A stretch of 13,375 nucleotides of DNA, from contig JBFXAM010000124.1 of NCBI GenBank assembly GCA_050184295.1, forward strand, positions 1 to 13,375, given 5' to 3'. The stretch comes from JBFXAM01 sp050184295. Its GTDB lineage: Bacteria; Planctomycetota; Phycisphaerae; UBA1845; Fen-1342. Below the pieces are notes generated by a model. That model saw nothing but the letters and a program-made list of their open reading frames with translations. It was not told where the DNA came from and ran no database searches. Position numbers and translations under genes: made by a program. Positions 6,962 through 13,375 of this stretch are shown one piece after another. Every line of letters begins with the position of its first letter. Position 1 is the first letter of the stretch.

Positions 6962-7546
6962 ATGAGCGCAAGTGCGGGCGGACGTGGCGGGTCCGGGGAA
7001 CTGTCGCGACGCGCGTTCACACTCGTCGAGCTGATCGTCGTCGTCGCCATTATCAGCGTCGTATCCGCGCTGGCCGTCCCGCGGCTGTCCCGCGGCGCGA
7101 CGCAAGCGGCCCGCGCCGCGACCCAGGCCGACTGGAATCTGCTCCAGCAGCAGATCGACCTGTTCGCCGAGGAGCACCTCGGCACATTCCCCGCGAGCGT
7201 CACCGACGGCAGCAATGCCGCCCGCAGCGAGGCCGCGTTCGTCGCGCACCTCACGCGGCGCACCAACATGAACGGCGAGGTCGGCACGACGGCCGGGCAC
7301 GCGTACGGCCCGTATCTCCGCGGCGGCATTCCCGCACTGAAACTGGGGAAGTTCGCCGGCAGCAACGGTGTCTACGTTTACGCCGGCGCCGCCGCCCCGT
7401 CCCCGGACGGCAATCGCGCGGTCGGCTGGATATACAACGCGCAGTCCGGTGCGGTCGTCCCGAACGTCCCGAGCGAGACGATTCAGATCGTCGACAAAGG
7501 CGTGATTTCGTTTTCGGGGAACGTCGACGCGGTTGAGACGCCATGA
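6962..7546 (+). CDS. Second GspG-like pseudopilin, paralogue of the major one
   Basis: Prepilin-like protein of 194 aa, probably a filament subunit or minor pseudopilin. The leader is 18 residues and basic near the cleavage site (ELSRRA|FTLVE), so Ala rather than Gly is at -1; the mature Glu5 is present and is followed by a hydrophobic helix (LIVVVAIISVVSALAVPRL). The body shares SEAAFVAHLT, GPYLRGGIPAL and GWIYN with the preceding gene in the same order, so the two arose by duplication. The ATG at 6962 is chosen because it gives a normal leader. GGAG at 6946-6949 is twelve bases away, which is long, so the start is less certain than for its neighbours. The frame is open upstream to 6806, but that would place the 11-bp hairpin inside the gene. 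The stop overlaps the next ATG (ATGA). Confidence 0.88.
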   Translation: MSASAGGRGGSGELSRRAFTLVELIVVVAIISVVSALAVPRLSRGATQAARAATQADWNLLQQQIDLFAEEHLGTFPASVTDGSNAARSEAAFVAHLTRRTNMNGEVGTTAGHAYGPYLRGGIPALKLGKFAGSNGVYVYAGAAAPSPDGNRAVGWIYNAQSGAVVPNVPSETIQIVDKGVISFSGNVDAVETP

Positions 7547-8040
7547 GCAGGCGTGAAATGCACTCGCGCCGCGGACTCGCCCCGTCGCCGGCGCCGCGCG
7601 CGTTCACGCTCATCGAGCTGCTGATCGTGATCGCCATCGTCGCAGTCGTCGGCGGCATCGGCGCGACGCGCTGGGCCCAGTTCGCCGAACGACACAGCGC
7701 CCAGGCGGCCGCGCAGCGCCTGGCGCGCGATCTGCAATACGCGCGAACGCTGGCGCGCCACGCGAGCAAGCAGCAGGCCGTTGCGTTCGACCTCGCGAAT
7801 CACGCGTACGAGATCAAGGGCGTCAAGCACTTTGACCGGAGCCTGGGAAGCCACCGTGTCACGCTCCGAGACGATCCGTATCGGGCGCGGATCACGTTTC
7901 TCAGCGTCGGCGGCGACGCCCAAATCGTGTTCAACGGCTATGGCGCCGCGGACACGGCCGGCGACATCCGCGTCACCGTCGGCAACACGACCTACAGCGT
8001 CCTCGTGGAGGCCGCCACGGGCGAGGTGATTCTCAAATGA
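7543..8040 (+). CDS. GspH-like minor pseudopilin
   Basis: Minor prepilin-like protein, 165 aa, a typical GspH/FimT length. It has a 20-residue Pro/Arg-rich leader, cleavage motif A20|FTLIE with Glu5 retained, and a hydrophobic helix (LLIVIAIVAVVGGIGAT). It then shows the GspH/FimT-type pattern in which the helix runs into AAQRLARDLQYARTLARHAS, followed by a beta-rich body. In type II systems GspH joins the tip complex that primes filament assembly. The ATG overlaps the previous stop (ATGA) but has only a weak ribosome-binding sequence (GTTGAG), so it likely relies on coupling. An in-frame ATG at 7558 is a possible alternative and would shorten the leader by five residues. The end overlaps the next gene (ATGA). 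Confidence 0.86.
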   Translation: MSRREMHSRRGLAPSPAPRAFTLIELLIVIAIVAVVGGIGATRWAQFAERHSAQAAAQRLARDLQYARTLARHASKQQAVAFDLANHAYEIKGVKHFDRSLGSHRVTLRDDPYRARITFLSVGGDAQIVFNGYGAADTAGDIRVTVGNTTYSVLVEAATGEVILK

Positions 8041-9182
8041 CCCGCCACGCGATCGGCACCGGACCGGGTTCCCTCGGACGCGCTGGCCGCCGCGGCTTTA
8101 CGCTCGTCGAGCTCATGCTGGCCATGTCGGTGGCGGCGATCCTGGTGGGCGCGGTCGCGGCCGCCTTGTTCGTTGCCGGGCAGGCGCTGCCCAACCGGCA
8201 GACGCCGGCCCAGGCCGCACTGGCCGCCGCGACCGCGGTCAACGAGCTCGCGGACGACCTCGCGCTGGCGACGAGCTTCAGCGAGCGAACCGCCACCGCG
8301 ATGACGTGGGTCGTTCCCGACCGGAACGGCGACGAAGCGCCGGAGTCGATCCGCTATGCGTGGGACGGAGTCTCCGGCGGGAAGCTGACGCGGGCCGTCA
8401 ACGGGGCTGCGCCGCAGGTCGTGCTCGTCAACGTCGGCACGCTGGCGCTGGCGTTCGACGTGACCTCGCAAGTCACGCAGACGACGACGATTAGCGAGGT
8501 GTCGAGCGGCGAAGTGCTGCTCAACTCGTTCGAGGCATTCAGCGGCGTCTCGTTCAGCAGCACGACGCGGAGCATCTCGCCAACGGGCTGGTCCGGCGCG
8601 TGGTTCCCGGTCTCGATCCCGCGCGGCGCGTTTGACGTCCAGATCACACGCGTCCACGTGCGTTTGCAGGCTGGGTCCTATCTGCTCCCGGCAAGTGTGA
8701 CGATGAGCATCCACCTCGCCGGCACAACCACGCCGCCCAGCCCCGCCGCGGCAGTCGGCTCGCCGGACAGCGTGGCGACTTTCGGCCTGCTGACGGCGCT
8801 GACGGCAACGGATTTTCGGTTCTCCGACGCGTTCATTCCGAGCACGGAGACGCAGTTGTTCTTCGTGATGAAGGCCAGCGCGACCGACGCCGCTCGAACG
8901 GCGATTCTGGTCGCCGACGCGCCGTCGCCGCCGTACGACCGGGCGGCCGTGTGGTCGAACAACAGCGGCGCGACATGGCTGCCGTCCAAGACGACATGGG
9001 ATTACTACGAGCTGCCGGCGTCCGTGTACGGATCCTACAAGACGCGCGCCCGCCAATCGACACCGCTGACGCGCTACTTCGTGCGTGCGGTCAACATCCG
9101 TCTCGAGACGGGCGGCGGCGCCGCGCGGCCGGTTGTCGTCGGCGTCGAACTGCACAACCACCCGGAGGTGGCCGCACCATGA
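8037..9182 (+). CDS. GspJ-like minor pseudopilin with a large inserted beta-domain
   Basis: Prepilin-like protein of 381 aa, nearly twice the usual GspJ length of about 200. It has a 20-residue leader ending RAGRRG|FTLVE, Glu5 present, and a hydrophobic helix (LMLAMSVAAILVGAVAAALF). Residues to about 150 look like a GspJ-type body (ELADDLALATSF..., IRYAWDG..., LTLALAFDV-like strands). The last strand-rich segment (FVRAVNIRLETGGGAARPVV, from about 346) resembles the end of that body. Between them, about 150-345, lies a Thr/Ser/Ala-rich beta-strand region with WSNNSGATW and VYGSYKT near its end. This is reminiscent of choice-of-anchor R-like beta-sandwich domains; the resemblance is from memory and not tested. 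The start has GAGGTG (8023-8028) eight bases upstream and overlaps the previous stop. A tip role with ligand- or surface-binding added is an inference. Confidence 0.82.
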   Translation: MTRHAIGTGPGSLGRAGRRGFTLVELMLAMSVAAILVGAVAAALFVAGQALPNRQTPAQAALAAATAVNELADDLALATSFSERTATAMTWVVPDRNGDEAPESIRYAWDGVSGGKLTRAVNGAAPQVVLVNVGTLALAFDVTSQVTQTTTISEVSSGEVLLNSFEAFSGVSFSSTTRSISPTGWSGAWFPVSIPRGAFDVQITRVHVRLQAGSYLLPASVTMSIHLAGTTTPPSPAAAVGSPDSVATFGLLTALTATDFRFSDAFIPSTETQLFFVMKASATDAARTAILVADAPSPPYDRAAVWSNNSGATWLPSKTTWDYYELPASVYGSYKTRARQSTPLTRYFVRAVNIRLETGGGAARPVVVGVELHNHPEVAAP

Positions 9183-9712
9183 CCGCGTCGCTCAGGTCTC
9201 TTCGGCGGCGCCCGCGGCGCTGCCCGGCATTCAGCCTGGTGGAAGCGCTCGTCGCGATCGTGACTGTCGGGGTGGTCGTCGTCGCCGCGCTGGCCGCGGC
9301 CGGCGGCGCCAAGGCCGGATTCGAACACCTTCAGGATCGGGCCCGCGCCGACCTGCTCGCCGCGCAACTGCTCGCGGAGATTCTGCCGCTGCCATACGCC
9401 GACCCGGACGGCGGCGGCTCGCTGGGACCTGACCCGGGCGAAGTCGCCACACCCGATCGGCTCACGCTCGACGATGTCGACGATTACAGCGGCCTCGCCG
9501 ACGACCCGCCGAGAGGGCGCGATGGGGTCGCCATCAGCGGCTTTAGCGGCTGGCGTCGCGTCGTGACGGTGGCGTGGCTCGATCGCGGATCGCCCGAAGT
9601 GCGCGTGTTCACCGAGAGCGGCATCAAGCGAGTCACCGTCGCGGTCATGAAGAGCGGCCAGACGCTGGCGACACACGTCGCACTGCGCAGCGCCCGCGAG
9701 GACACGCCGTGA
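9179..9712 (+). CDS. GspI/PilV-like minor pseudopilin
   Basis: Minor prepilin-like protein, 177 aa. A 17-residue Arg-rich leader ends RRCPA|FSLVE (Ala at -1, Glu5 present), followed by the helix ALVAIVTVGVVVVAALAAAG. That helix runs into AGFEHLQDRARADLLAAQLL, a pattern common to GspI/PilV proteins. The body is short, acidic in the middle (TLDDVDDYSGLADDP) and ends with beta strands (WRRVVTVAWL, KRVTVAVMKS). GspI is the usual tip-complex partner of GspJ and GspK. Assignment to I rather than another minor type rests on helix pattern, size and neighbours. GGAGG (9164-9168) lies ten bases before the ATG, and both ends overlap neighbours (ATGA and GTGA). If I and J are correctly named, their order is swapped relative to the usual G-H-I-J-K. 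Confidence 0.8.
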   Translation: MTASLRSLRRRPRRCPAFSLVEALVAIVTVGVVVVAALAAAGGAKAGFEHLQDRARADLLAAQLLAEILPLPYADPDGGGSLGPDPGEVATPDRLTLDDVDDYSGLADDPPRGRDGVAISGFSGWRRVVTVAWLDRGSPEVRVFTESGIKRVTVAVMKSGQTLATHVALRSAREDTP

Positions 9713-10983
9713 GCGACGCTCGCCGCGGAACCGTCCGATCGCCACGGCCTCGCCGGTCGCGCCGCCGGGGTGCGCTTTATGTGATCGTGCTCGCCGCGGC
9801 CACACTGGTGATGATCATCGGGCTGGCGGCGATCGCGACGACCCGCATCGAACGTCGTGCACAGCGCTCCGCAAACGACTTCGCGATCGCAAGAAGCGGA
9901 GCGCGCTCCGCGATCGAACTCGGCTTCGCGGGCATGCTGGGCGACGACGCGTGGCGCGACACGTACAAGAGCGGCGTGCCGTGGCTCGAAGACGTGACCG
10001 TCGGCGGCGCGCGGCTGACTTTGACGGTCACAGATCCCACGGACAACGACCTGACGGACGACCCGAGCGATCCGGTGGAGCTGGTCGGCGCGGCCGTCGT
10101 CGGCGACGCGCGCCACGTGCTCCGCTGCCGCGCGGCGCCGCAACTCCTGCCGCTCGAAGCGCTCAGCACGTGCCTGCACAGCACGACGTCCATCGCGGTC
10201 GCGTCGGCGAAGCGCGTGGTGGCGTCCGGCGCGGCGCTTTCGACCAATGGCCCGTTCGTGAACGACGGCGCCGTGACCGGTGACATCGAAGCCGCCGCGC
10301 TCAGCGGAACCGGGACGATCTCCGGAGCGTCGACCGTCCCCGCGCCCGCGAAAGCGGCGCCGGACGCCGGCGTGTTCGCGCGCTACCTCGCCCGCGCCAC
10401 CAGCGTGAGCGTCAGCGGCACGCTCGAACACGGCGTGCTCGCCGCCGGCTACAGTTCGTTTGGGGCAAGCAACGCCGATGGGGTGTACTCGATCGCGACC
10501 GGTGGTGCGGATCTCGTGATTCGCGGCGTCCGCGTCCGTGGCACGCTGGTCATCAATGCCGGCAGTGGGACTGTACGTATCCGCGAGGCCGTATTGCTCG
10601 AACCCGGGCGCGCCGACTATCCGGCGCTCATCGTGCAGGGCTCGTGCGAGCTCGACCTGGACCGCGCCTCGGCGCGCCTCCGCGAGTCCGCGTATTCCAC
10701 GAATTTCAACCCTGTGGGCGCCCCGTACTCGGGCGCGTCCGACAACGACACGGCGGATACGTATCCGAGCGAGCTGCGCGGGTTGGTGCATGTTCGCGGG
10801 CGGGTGACCTTCAAGCAGCGCGCCACGATTCGCGGCGTGTTGATCGCCGAGGGCGCCGTCGGGTTTGACGACGACGCGTACCTGGAGCACGATTCCACGC
10901 TGGTGGAGCAACCGCCCGATGGGTACACCGAGCTGGGCCCGATGACGCTCAAGGCGGGGAGCTTTGAACGCGTGGTCGAATGA
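9709..10983 (+). CDS. PilX/GspK-like protein with a beta-helix-like body
   Basis: Last gene of the operon, 424 aa. A 21-residue Arg/Pro-rich N-terminus ends SRRRG|ALYVI, followed by a hydrophobic helix (VLAAATLVMIIGLAAIATTRIERR). This resembles the PilX/GspK N-terminus, including loss of the mature Glu5 (Ile here), as is usual for GspK, the tip subunit. After about residue 160 the protein becomes a long Gly/Ala/Thr/Val-rich region of short strands (for example SVSVSGTLEHGVLAAG and GLVHVRGRVTFKQRATIRGV). This suggests a right-handed beta-helix or bactofilin-like fold rather than the alpha-helical domain of classic GspK. Start: GTG overlapping the previous stop (GTGA), with GAGG (9698-9701) seven bases upstream. 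A capping role is inferred from position and the missing Glu5; the fold is a pattern judgement. Confidence 0.72.
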   Translation: MSDARRGTVRSPRPRRSRRRGALYVIVLAAATLVMIIGLAAIATTRIERRAQRSANDFAIARSGARSAIELGFAGMLGDDAWRDTYKSGVPWLEDVTVGGARLTLTVTDPTDNDLTDDPSDPVELVGAAVVGDARHVLRCRAAPQLLPLEALSTCLHSTTSIAVASAKRVVASGAALSTNGPFVNDGAVTGDIEAAALSGTGTISGASTVPAPAKAAPDAGVFARYLARATSVSVSGTLEHGVLAAGYSSFGASNADGVYSIATGGADLVIRGVRVRGTLVINAGSGTVRIREAVLLEPGRADYPALIVQGSCELDLDRASARLRESAYSTNFNPVGAPYSGASDNDTADTYPSELRGLVHVRGRVTFKQRATIRGVLIAEGAVGFDDDAYLEHDSTLVEQPPDGYTELGPMTLKAGSFERVVE

Positions 10984-11068
10984 GCGGTCCGGGCTCGCGG
11001 ACGCGCGCCCATCGGGCATACAAGCGCAGACGGGGTGAAGAGACTCGGCGCGGCGAACGGAACGCCCA

Positions 11069-11117
11069 CCGCCGCCGCCCCGTCCACGCTGGTCTTGGAC
11101 CCGCGAGGCGGCGGCGG
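11069..11117. terminator. GC-rich hairpin between convergent operon and rpsA
   Basis: CCGCCGCCGCC (11069-11079) pairs with GGCGGCGGCGG (11107-11117). An inner stem GTCCA/TGGAC (11082-11086 with 11096-11100) is separated from it by a small asymmetric internal loop. It lies midway in the 208-base gap 10984-11191 between the convergent stops, where a bidirectional terminator would be expected. No clear T-run is present on either side, and the arms are trinucleotide repeats, so chance formation is possible. Nothing else convincing is seen in this gap. Confidence 0.4.
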
Positions 11118-11191
11118 CGTGTGCAAGTCGGTAATCGTTTCCTGCGGGCGACAACCGGGCGGCCGCCGCGCACGCAGGCCTCGCCCGGCCG

Positions 11192-12967
11192 CTAGGCCTC
11201 GGGGCGGCTGAACAGGTCGCTGCTCTCGTCGTCGCCGCCCAGGCCGCCGCGGCGGCGTTTCTCGCGCTTCGGCCGGCCGGCCTCGTCGGTCATGGCTTCG
11301 GGCGCGGTCGTGTCCTCGGCCCACTTGGCGCGTTTTCGGGAGAGGCCGATCTTGCGTTCGACGGTGTCGACGCGGAGGATCTTGACGTCGATCTCCTCGC
11401 CGATCTTGACCTCATCCTGCGGGTTTTCGACCTTGTGGTCGGCCAACTCGGAGACGTGGAGCAGACCTTCCAGCTCCTCTTCGAGCTCGACGAACACGCC
11501 GAAGTTGGTGATCTTCGTGACCTTTCCACGGATGACCATGCCCGGGACGTAGCGCTCGGGGACGGCGCGAATCCAGGGATCTTCGACCATCTGCTTGAGG
11601 CCGAGCGCGACGCGCATCTTCTCCTGGTCGACGGTGAGGACGACGCAGCGGAGCTTGTCGCCTTTCTTGACCATCTCCGAGGGGTGGCTGACCTTCTTGG
11701 TCCAGCTCATGTCGCTGACGTGGAGCAGGCCGTCGATGCCCTCTTCGATCTCGACGAACGCGCCGTAATTGGTGAGGTTGCGGACCGTGCCCTCGACGAC
11801 GGTGCCCGGCGGGTACTTCTGCGCGACCATGGTCCACGGGTTGACCTCGGTCTGCTTCATGCCGAGCGAGATTTCCTGCTTGTCCTTGTTCACCTCGAGC
11901 ACGACGACCTCGACGGCGTCGCCGACCTTGATGAGTTCGGACGGGTGATTGATGCGCCGCGTCCAGCTCATCTCGCTGATGTGGACGAGACCCTCGACGC
12001 CGGGTTCGAGCTTCACAAACGCGCCGTAGTTGACGATGTTGACGACTTCGCCCTTGATGCGCGACTGCACGGGGTAGCGTTCGGCGACGCGTTCCCAGGG
12101 GTTTTCCTGCTTCTGCTTGAGGCCGAGCGCGATCTTCTCGCGCTCGCGGTCGATGCTGAGAACCTTGATCTCGACTTCCTGGTCGATCTTGAGCATCTGG
12201 CTGGGATGCTCGACGCGGTCCCAGGACATGTCGGTGACGTGCAGCAGGCCGTCGATGCCGCCGAGGTCGACGAAGGCGCCGAAGTCCGCGATGTTCTTGA
12301 CGATGCCCTTGCGCAACTGCCCGACGGCGATCTCGGCCAGCAGCGCGGTCTTGGCGCGCTCGCGCTCTTCTTCGATCAGCTTGCGCCGGCTGATGACGAT
12401 GTTGCGGCGTTCCTTGTCGATCTTGAGGATTTTGGCCTCGATCACCTGGCCGATGTATTCGCCGACGTCGGCGGGGCGACGGATGTCGACCTGCGACGCG
12501 GGCAGGAACACGTTGACGCCGATGTCGACGAGCAGGCCGCCTTTGATCTTGCGGAGGACACGGCCCTTGACGCGGTCGCCTTCCTGGCAGGTCTCGACGA
12601 TGCGGCGCCAGTTGAGGATGCGATCGGCGCGGCGCTTCGAGAGGATGACCATGCCGGTGTCGGGCTCGATCTCCTCGAGCAGCACGTCGATCTGGTCGCC
12701 GATGTGGACTTGCGCGGGGTCGTCCCACTCGTTCAGGCCGATGATGCCTTCGCTCTTGAGACCGACGTCGAGGATGGCCTCGCTGCCGACGATGTTGACG
12801 ATGCGGGCCTTCAGAATGCGATCCTGCCCGATCGCCGGGGCGGCCTCGATGGTGGCGTTCGCGGTCCAGTCCGCTTCTTCGGACGCGGCGCCGAACGCCT
12901 CGCGAAGTTGTGCGTTGATCTCGTCGTCGGTGATTTCGATGTCTTTGATCAGATTGGCGTCAACCAT
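11192..12967 (-). CDS. rpsA: 30S ribosomal protein S1
   Basis: RNA-binding protein of the small ribosomal subunit that helps mRNA docking and unfolding during initiation. It has 591 aa and six S1 (OB-fold) repeats, at about 48-113, 130-196, 214-284, 302-371, 388-458 and 475-545. Repeats 3-6 carry the strongest signature (for example NYGAFVKLEPGVEGLVHISE at 313-332 and TNYGAFVEIEEGIDGLLHVS at 399-418). Repeats 1 and 2 are divergent, as expected for the ribosome-binding end. A charged low-complexity tail (about 550-591) is basic then acidic. The ATG at 12967 lacks a recognisable Shine-Dalgarno sequence (GTGGTTGC precedes it), a known tendency of rpsA genes, which are often autoregulated. It is transcribed towards the pilus/secretion operon and probably unrelated to it. 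Confidence 0.98.
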   Translation of the reverse strand: MVDANLIKDIEITDDEINAQLREAFGAASEEADWTANATIEAAPAIGQDRILKARIVNIVGSEAILDVGLKSEGIIGLNEWDDPAQVHIGDQIDVLLEEIEPDTGMVILSKRRADRILNWRRIVETCQEGDRVKGRVLRKIKGGLLVDIGVNVFLPASQVDIRRPADVGEYIGQVIEAKILKIDKERRNIVISRRKLIEEERERAKTALLAEIAVGQLRKGIVKNIADFGAFVDLGGIDGLLHVTDMSWDRVEHPSQMLKIDQEVEIKVLSIDREREKIALGLKQKQENPWERVAERYPVQSRIKGEVVNIVNYGAFVKLEPGVEGLVHISEMSWTRRINHPSELIKVGDAVEVVVLEVNKDKQEISLGMKQTEVNPWTMVAQKYPPGTVVEGTVRNLTNYGAFVEIEEGIDGLLHVSDMSWTKKVSHPSEMVKKGDKLRCVVLTVDQEKMRVALGLKQMVEDPWIRAVPERYVPGMVIRGKVTKITNFGVFVELEEELEGLLHVSELADHKVENPQDEVKIGEEIDVKILRVDTVERKIGLSRKRAKWAEDTTAPEAMTDEAGRPKREKRRRGGLGGDDESSDLFSRPEA

Positions 12968-13155
12968 GCAACCACGATTTCACAATGGGTGTTCGAGACA
13001 CAGACGACGATCCCGACGCAGACGCTGCGCACCGGACGGATGCGAGAACCGCAGCGGCGGAGCCGAGGCCCCGACGCTGAGCGCCGTGAATTCGTCGCGA
13101 CTTCGTTCGGACCGCCCGCGGAACGGTGGGAGGGGAAACGAAGCCTACCCGCCTC

Positions 13156-13174
13156 GCGCCGGACCCACCGGCGC
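13156..13174 (-). promoter_or_regulatory. Hairpin in the rpsA leader
   Basis: GCGCCGG (13156-13162) and CCGGCGC (13168-13174) are exact reverse complements around a five-base loop. On the - strand this lies about 20 bases downstream of the predicted -10 box, so it would sit close to the 5' end of the rpsA mRNA. It could stabilise the transcript or take part in S1 autoregulation. The stem is certain; the role is inferred. The remaining leader (12968-13155) shows no convincing gene despite open frames. Confidence 0.35.
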
Positions 13175-13193
13175 CGCCTGAGACGGATCGAAG

Positions 13194-13222
13194 AATATAA
13201 GCCCCGGCTCTGAAGGAAGCAA
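13194..13222 (-). promoter_or_regulatory. Sigma70-type promoter candidate for rpsA
   Basis: Read on the - strand, TTGCTT (13222 down to 13217) is followed after exactly 17 bases by TATATT (13199 down to 13194). These are good -35 and -10 boxes with optimal spacing, in a sequence otherwise very poor in A/T. The position is just after the upstream gene's stop and gives a leader of about 220 bases for rpsA, fitting a highly expressed, autoregulated ribosomal gene. Confidence 0.55.
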
Positions 13223-13274
13223 CGGGCGACGCGTCGATCACAGCGTGCGGGGTGCATCCCGCTCCGGGTTGCAA

Positions 13275-13375
13275 TTATGCGGCCCGGCGGAGGGGGTTGG
13301 TGGCCCAGAAGGTGTTCCAGTCGTCGTTGAGGCGGTAGCTGATGAGCGTGGCCATGGCCAGGGCGCCGCGGTCGC
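13275..13375 (-). CDS. 3' end of an unrecognised gene (partial)
   Basis: On the - strand, 32 codons enter from the window edge and end at a TAA (13277-13275). The visible peptide begins DRGALAMATLISYRLNDDW and ends TFWATNPLRRAA. Thirty-one of its 32 third codon positions are G or C, which strongly supports coding in this frame. The peptide is too short to assign to a family. The gene lies upstream of rpsA on the same strand, with about 50 bases to the predicted rpsA promoter. A weak GC hairpin (13247-13262) follows its stop. Confidence 0.55.
   Translation of the reverse strand, partial: DRGALAMATLISYRLNDDWNTFWATNPLRRAA

Noticed and set aside
10980..11195. 71-codon frame starting with ATGA overlap after the last operon gene
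   Set aside because: The start overlap copies the operon style, but the peptide is Arg-rich, spans the hairpin and runs into the rpsA stop; no upstream evidence of a real product.
11435..13213. 592-residue open frame on the + strand antisense to rpsA
   Set aside because: It mirrors the S1 repeats in reverse (periodic Asp/Leu/Val-rich segments), an expected artefact of GC-rich codon use opposite a repeated gene; rpsA on the - strand is unambiguous.
13247..13262. Short GC hairpin after the stop of the right-edge gene
   Set aside because: Only five to six pairs and no T-run on the - strand; too weak to call a terminator.
12949..13274. Two open frames of about 100 codons on the - strand in the rpsA leader
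   Set aside because: They overlap each other and the rpsA start, have Arg/Ser-rich composition and span the predicted promoter or leader hairpin.

Overview
The window is a very GC-rich stretch of bacterial chromosome. It uses GTG starts freely, has strong G/C bias at third codon positions, and packs its genes with four-base stop/start overlaps. No mobile element, CRISPR array, tRNA or rRNA is visible. The gene set mixes type IV pilus and type II secretion parts in one operon, and its pilin-like proteins are of a lineage-specific kind. This suggests a high-GC Planctomycetota-like bacterium. That placement is an inference from gene content and no marker gene here proves it.

Positions 20-10983 (+ strand) form one long operon for a type II secretion / type IV pilus-like machine. 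Order: GspE/PilB-type assembly ATPase (20-1852); GspF/PilC-type platform protein (1849-3129); actin-like PilM (3180-4289); PilN with its N-terminal V-N-L-L-P motif (4286-4978); a PilO-like protein (4982-5575); a PilP/GspC-like periplasmic protein (5572-6069); a major GspG-like pseudopilin (6236-6763); a diverged tandem paralogue of it (6962-7546); and four minor pseudopilin-like proteins: GspH-like (7543-8040), GspJ-like with a large inserted domain (8037-9182), GspI/PilV-like (9179-9712), and PilX/GspK-like with a beta-helix-like body (9709-10983). The PilM-N-O-P set should form the inner-membrane alignment complex, GspE should power assembly on the GspF platform, and the pseudopilins should form a filament with a minor-pilin tip. 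No secretin, prepilin peptidase or retraction ATPase lies in the window, so they must be elsewhere if the machine is complete.

The operon is almost gapless except around the major pseudopilin gene. It has a 166-base gap before it (a bulged hairpin and a small AT-rich dyad) and a 198-base gap after it containing a perfect 11-bp stem-loop. This looks like a device for expressing the major subunit differently from its neighbours. The ATPase carries a near-perfect tandem MshEN motif, so cyclic-di-GMP control is predicted.

Positions 11192-12967 (- strand) encode a six-domain ribosomal protein S1 (rpsA), convergent with the operon. A hairpin-bearing 208-base gap separates them. Upstream of rpsA is a roughly 220-base leader and a good sigma70-type promoter candidate on the - strand. 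At the right edge (13275-13375, - strand) is the 3' end of another, unrecognised gene.
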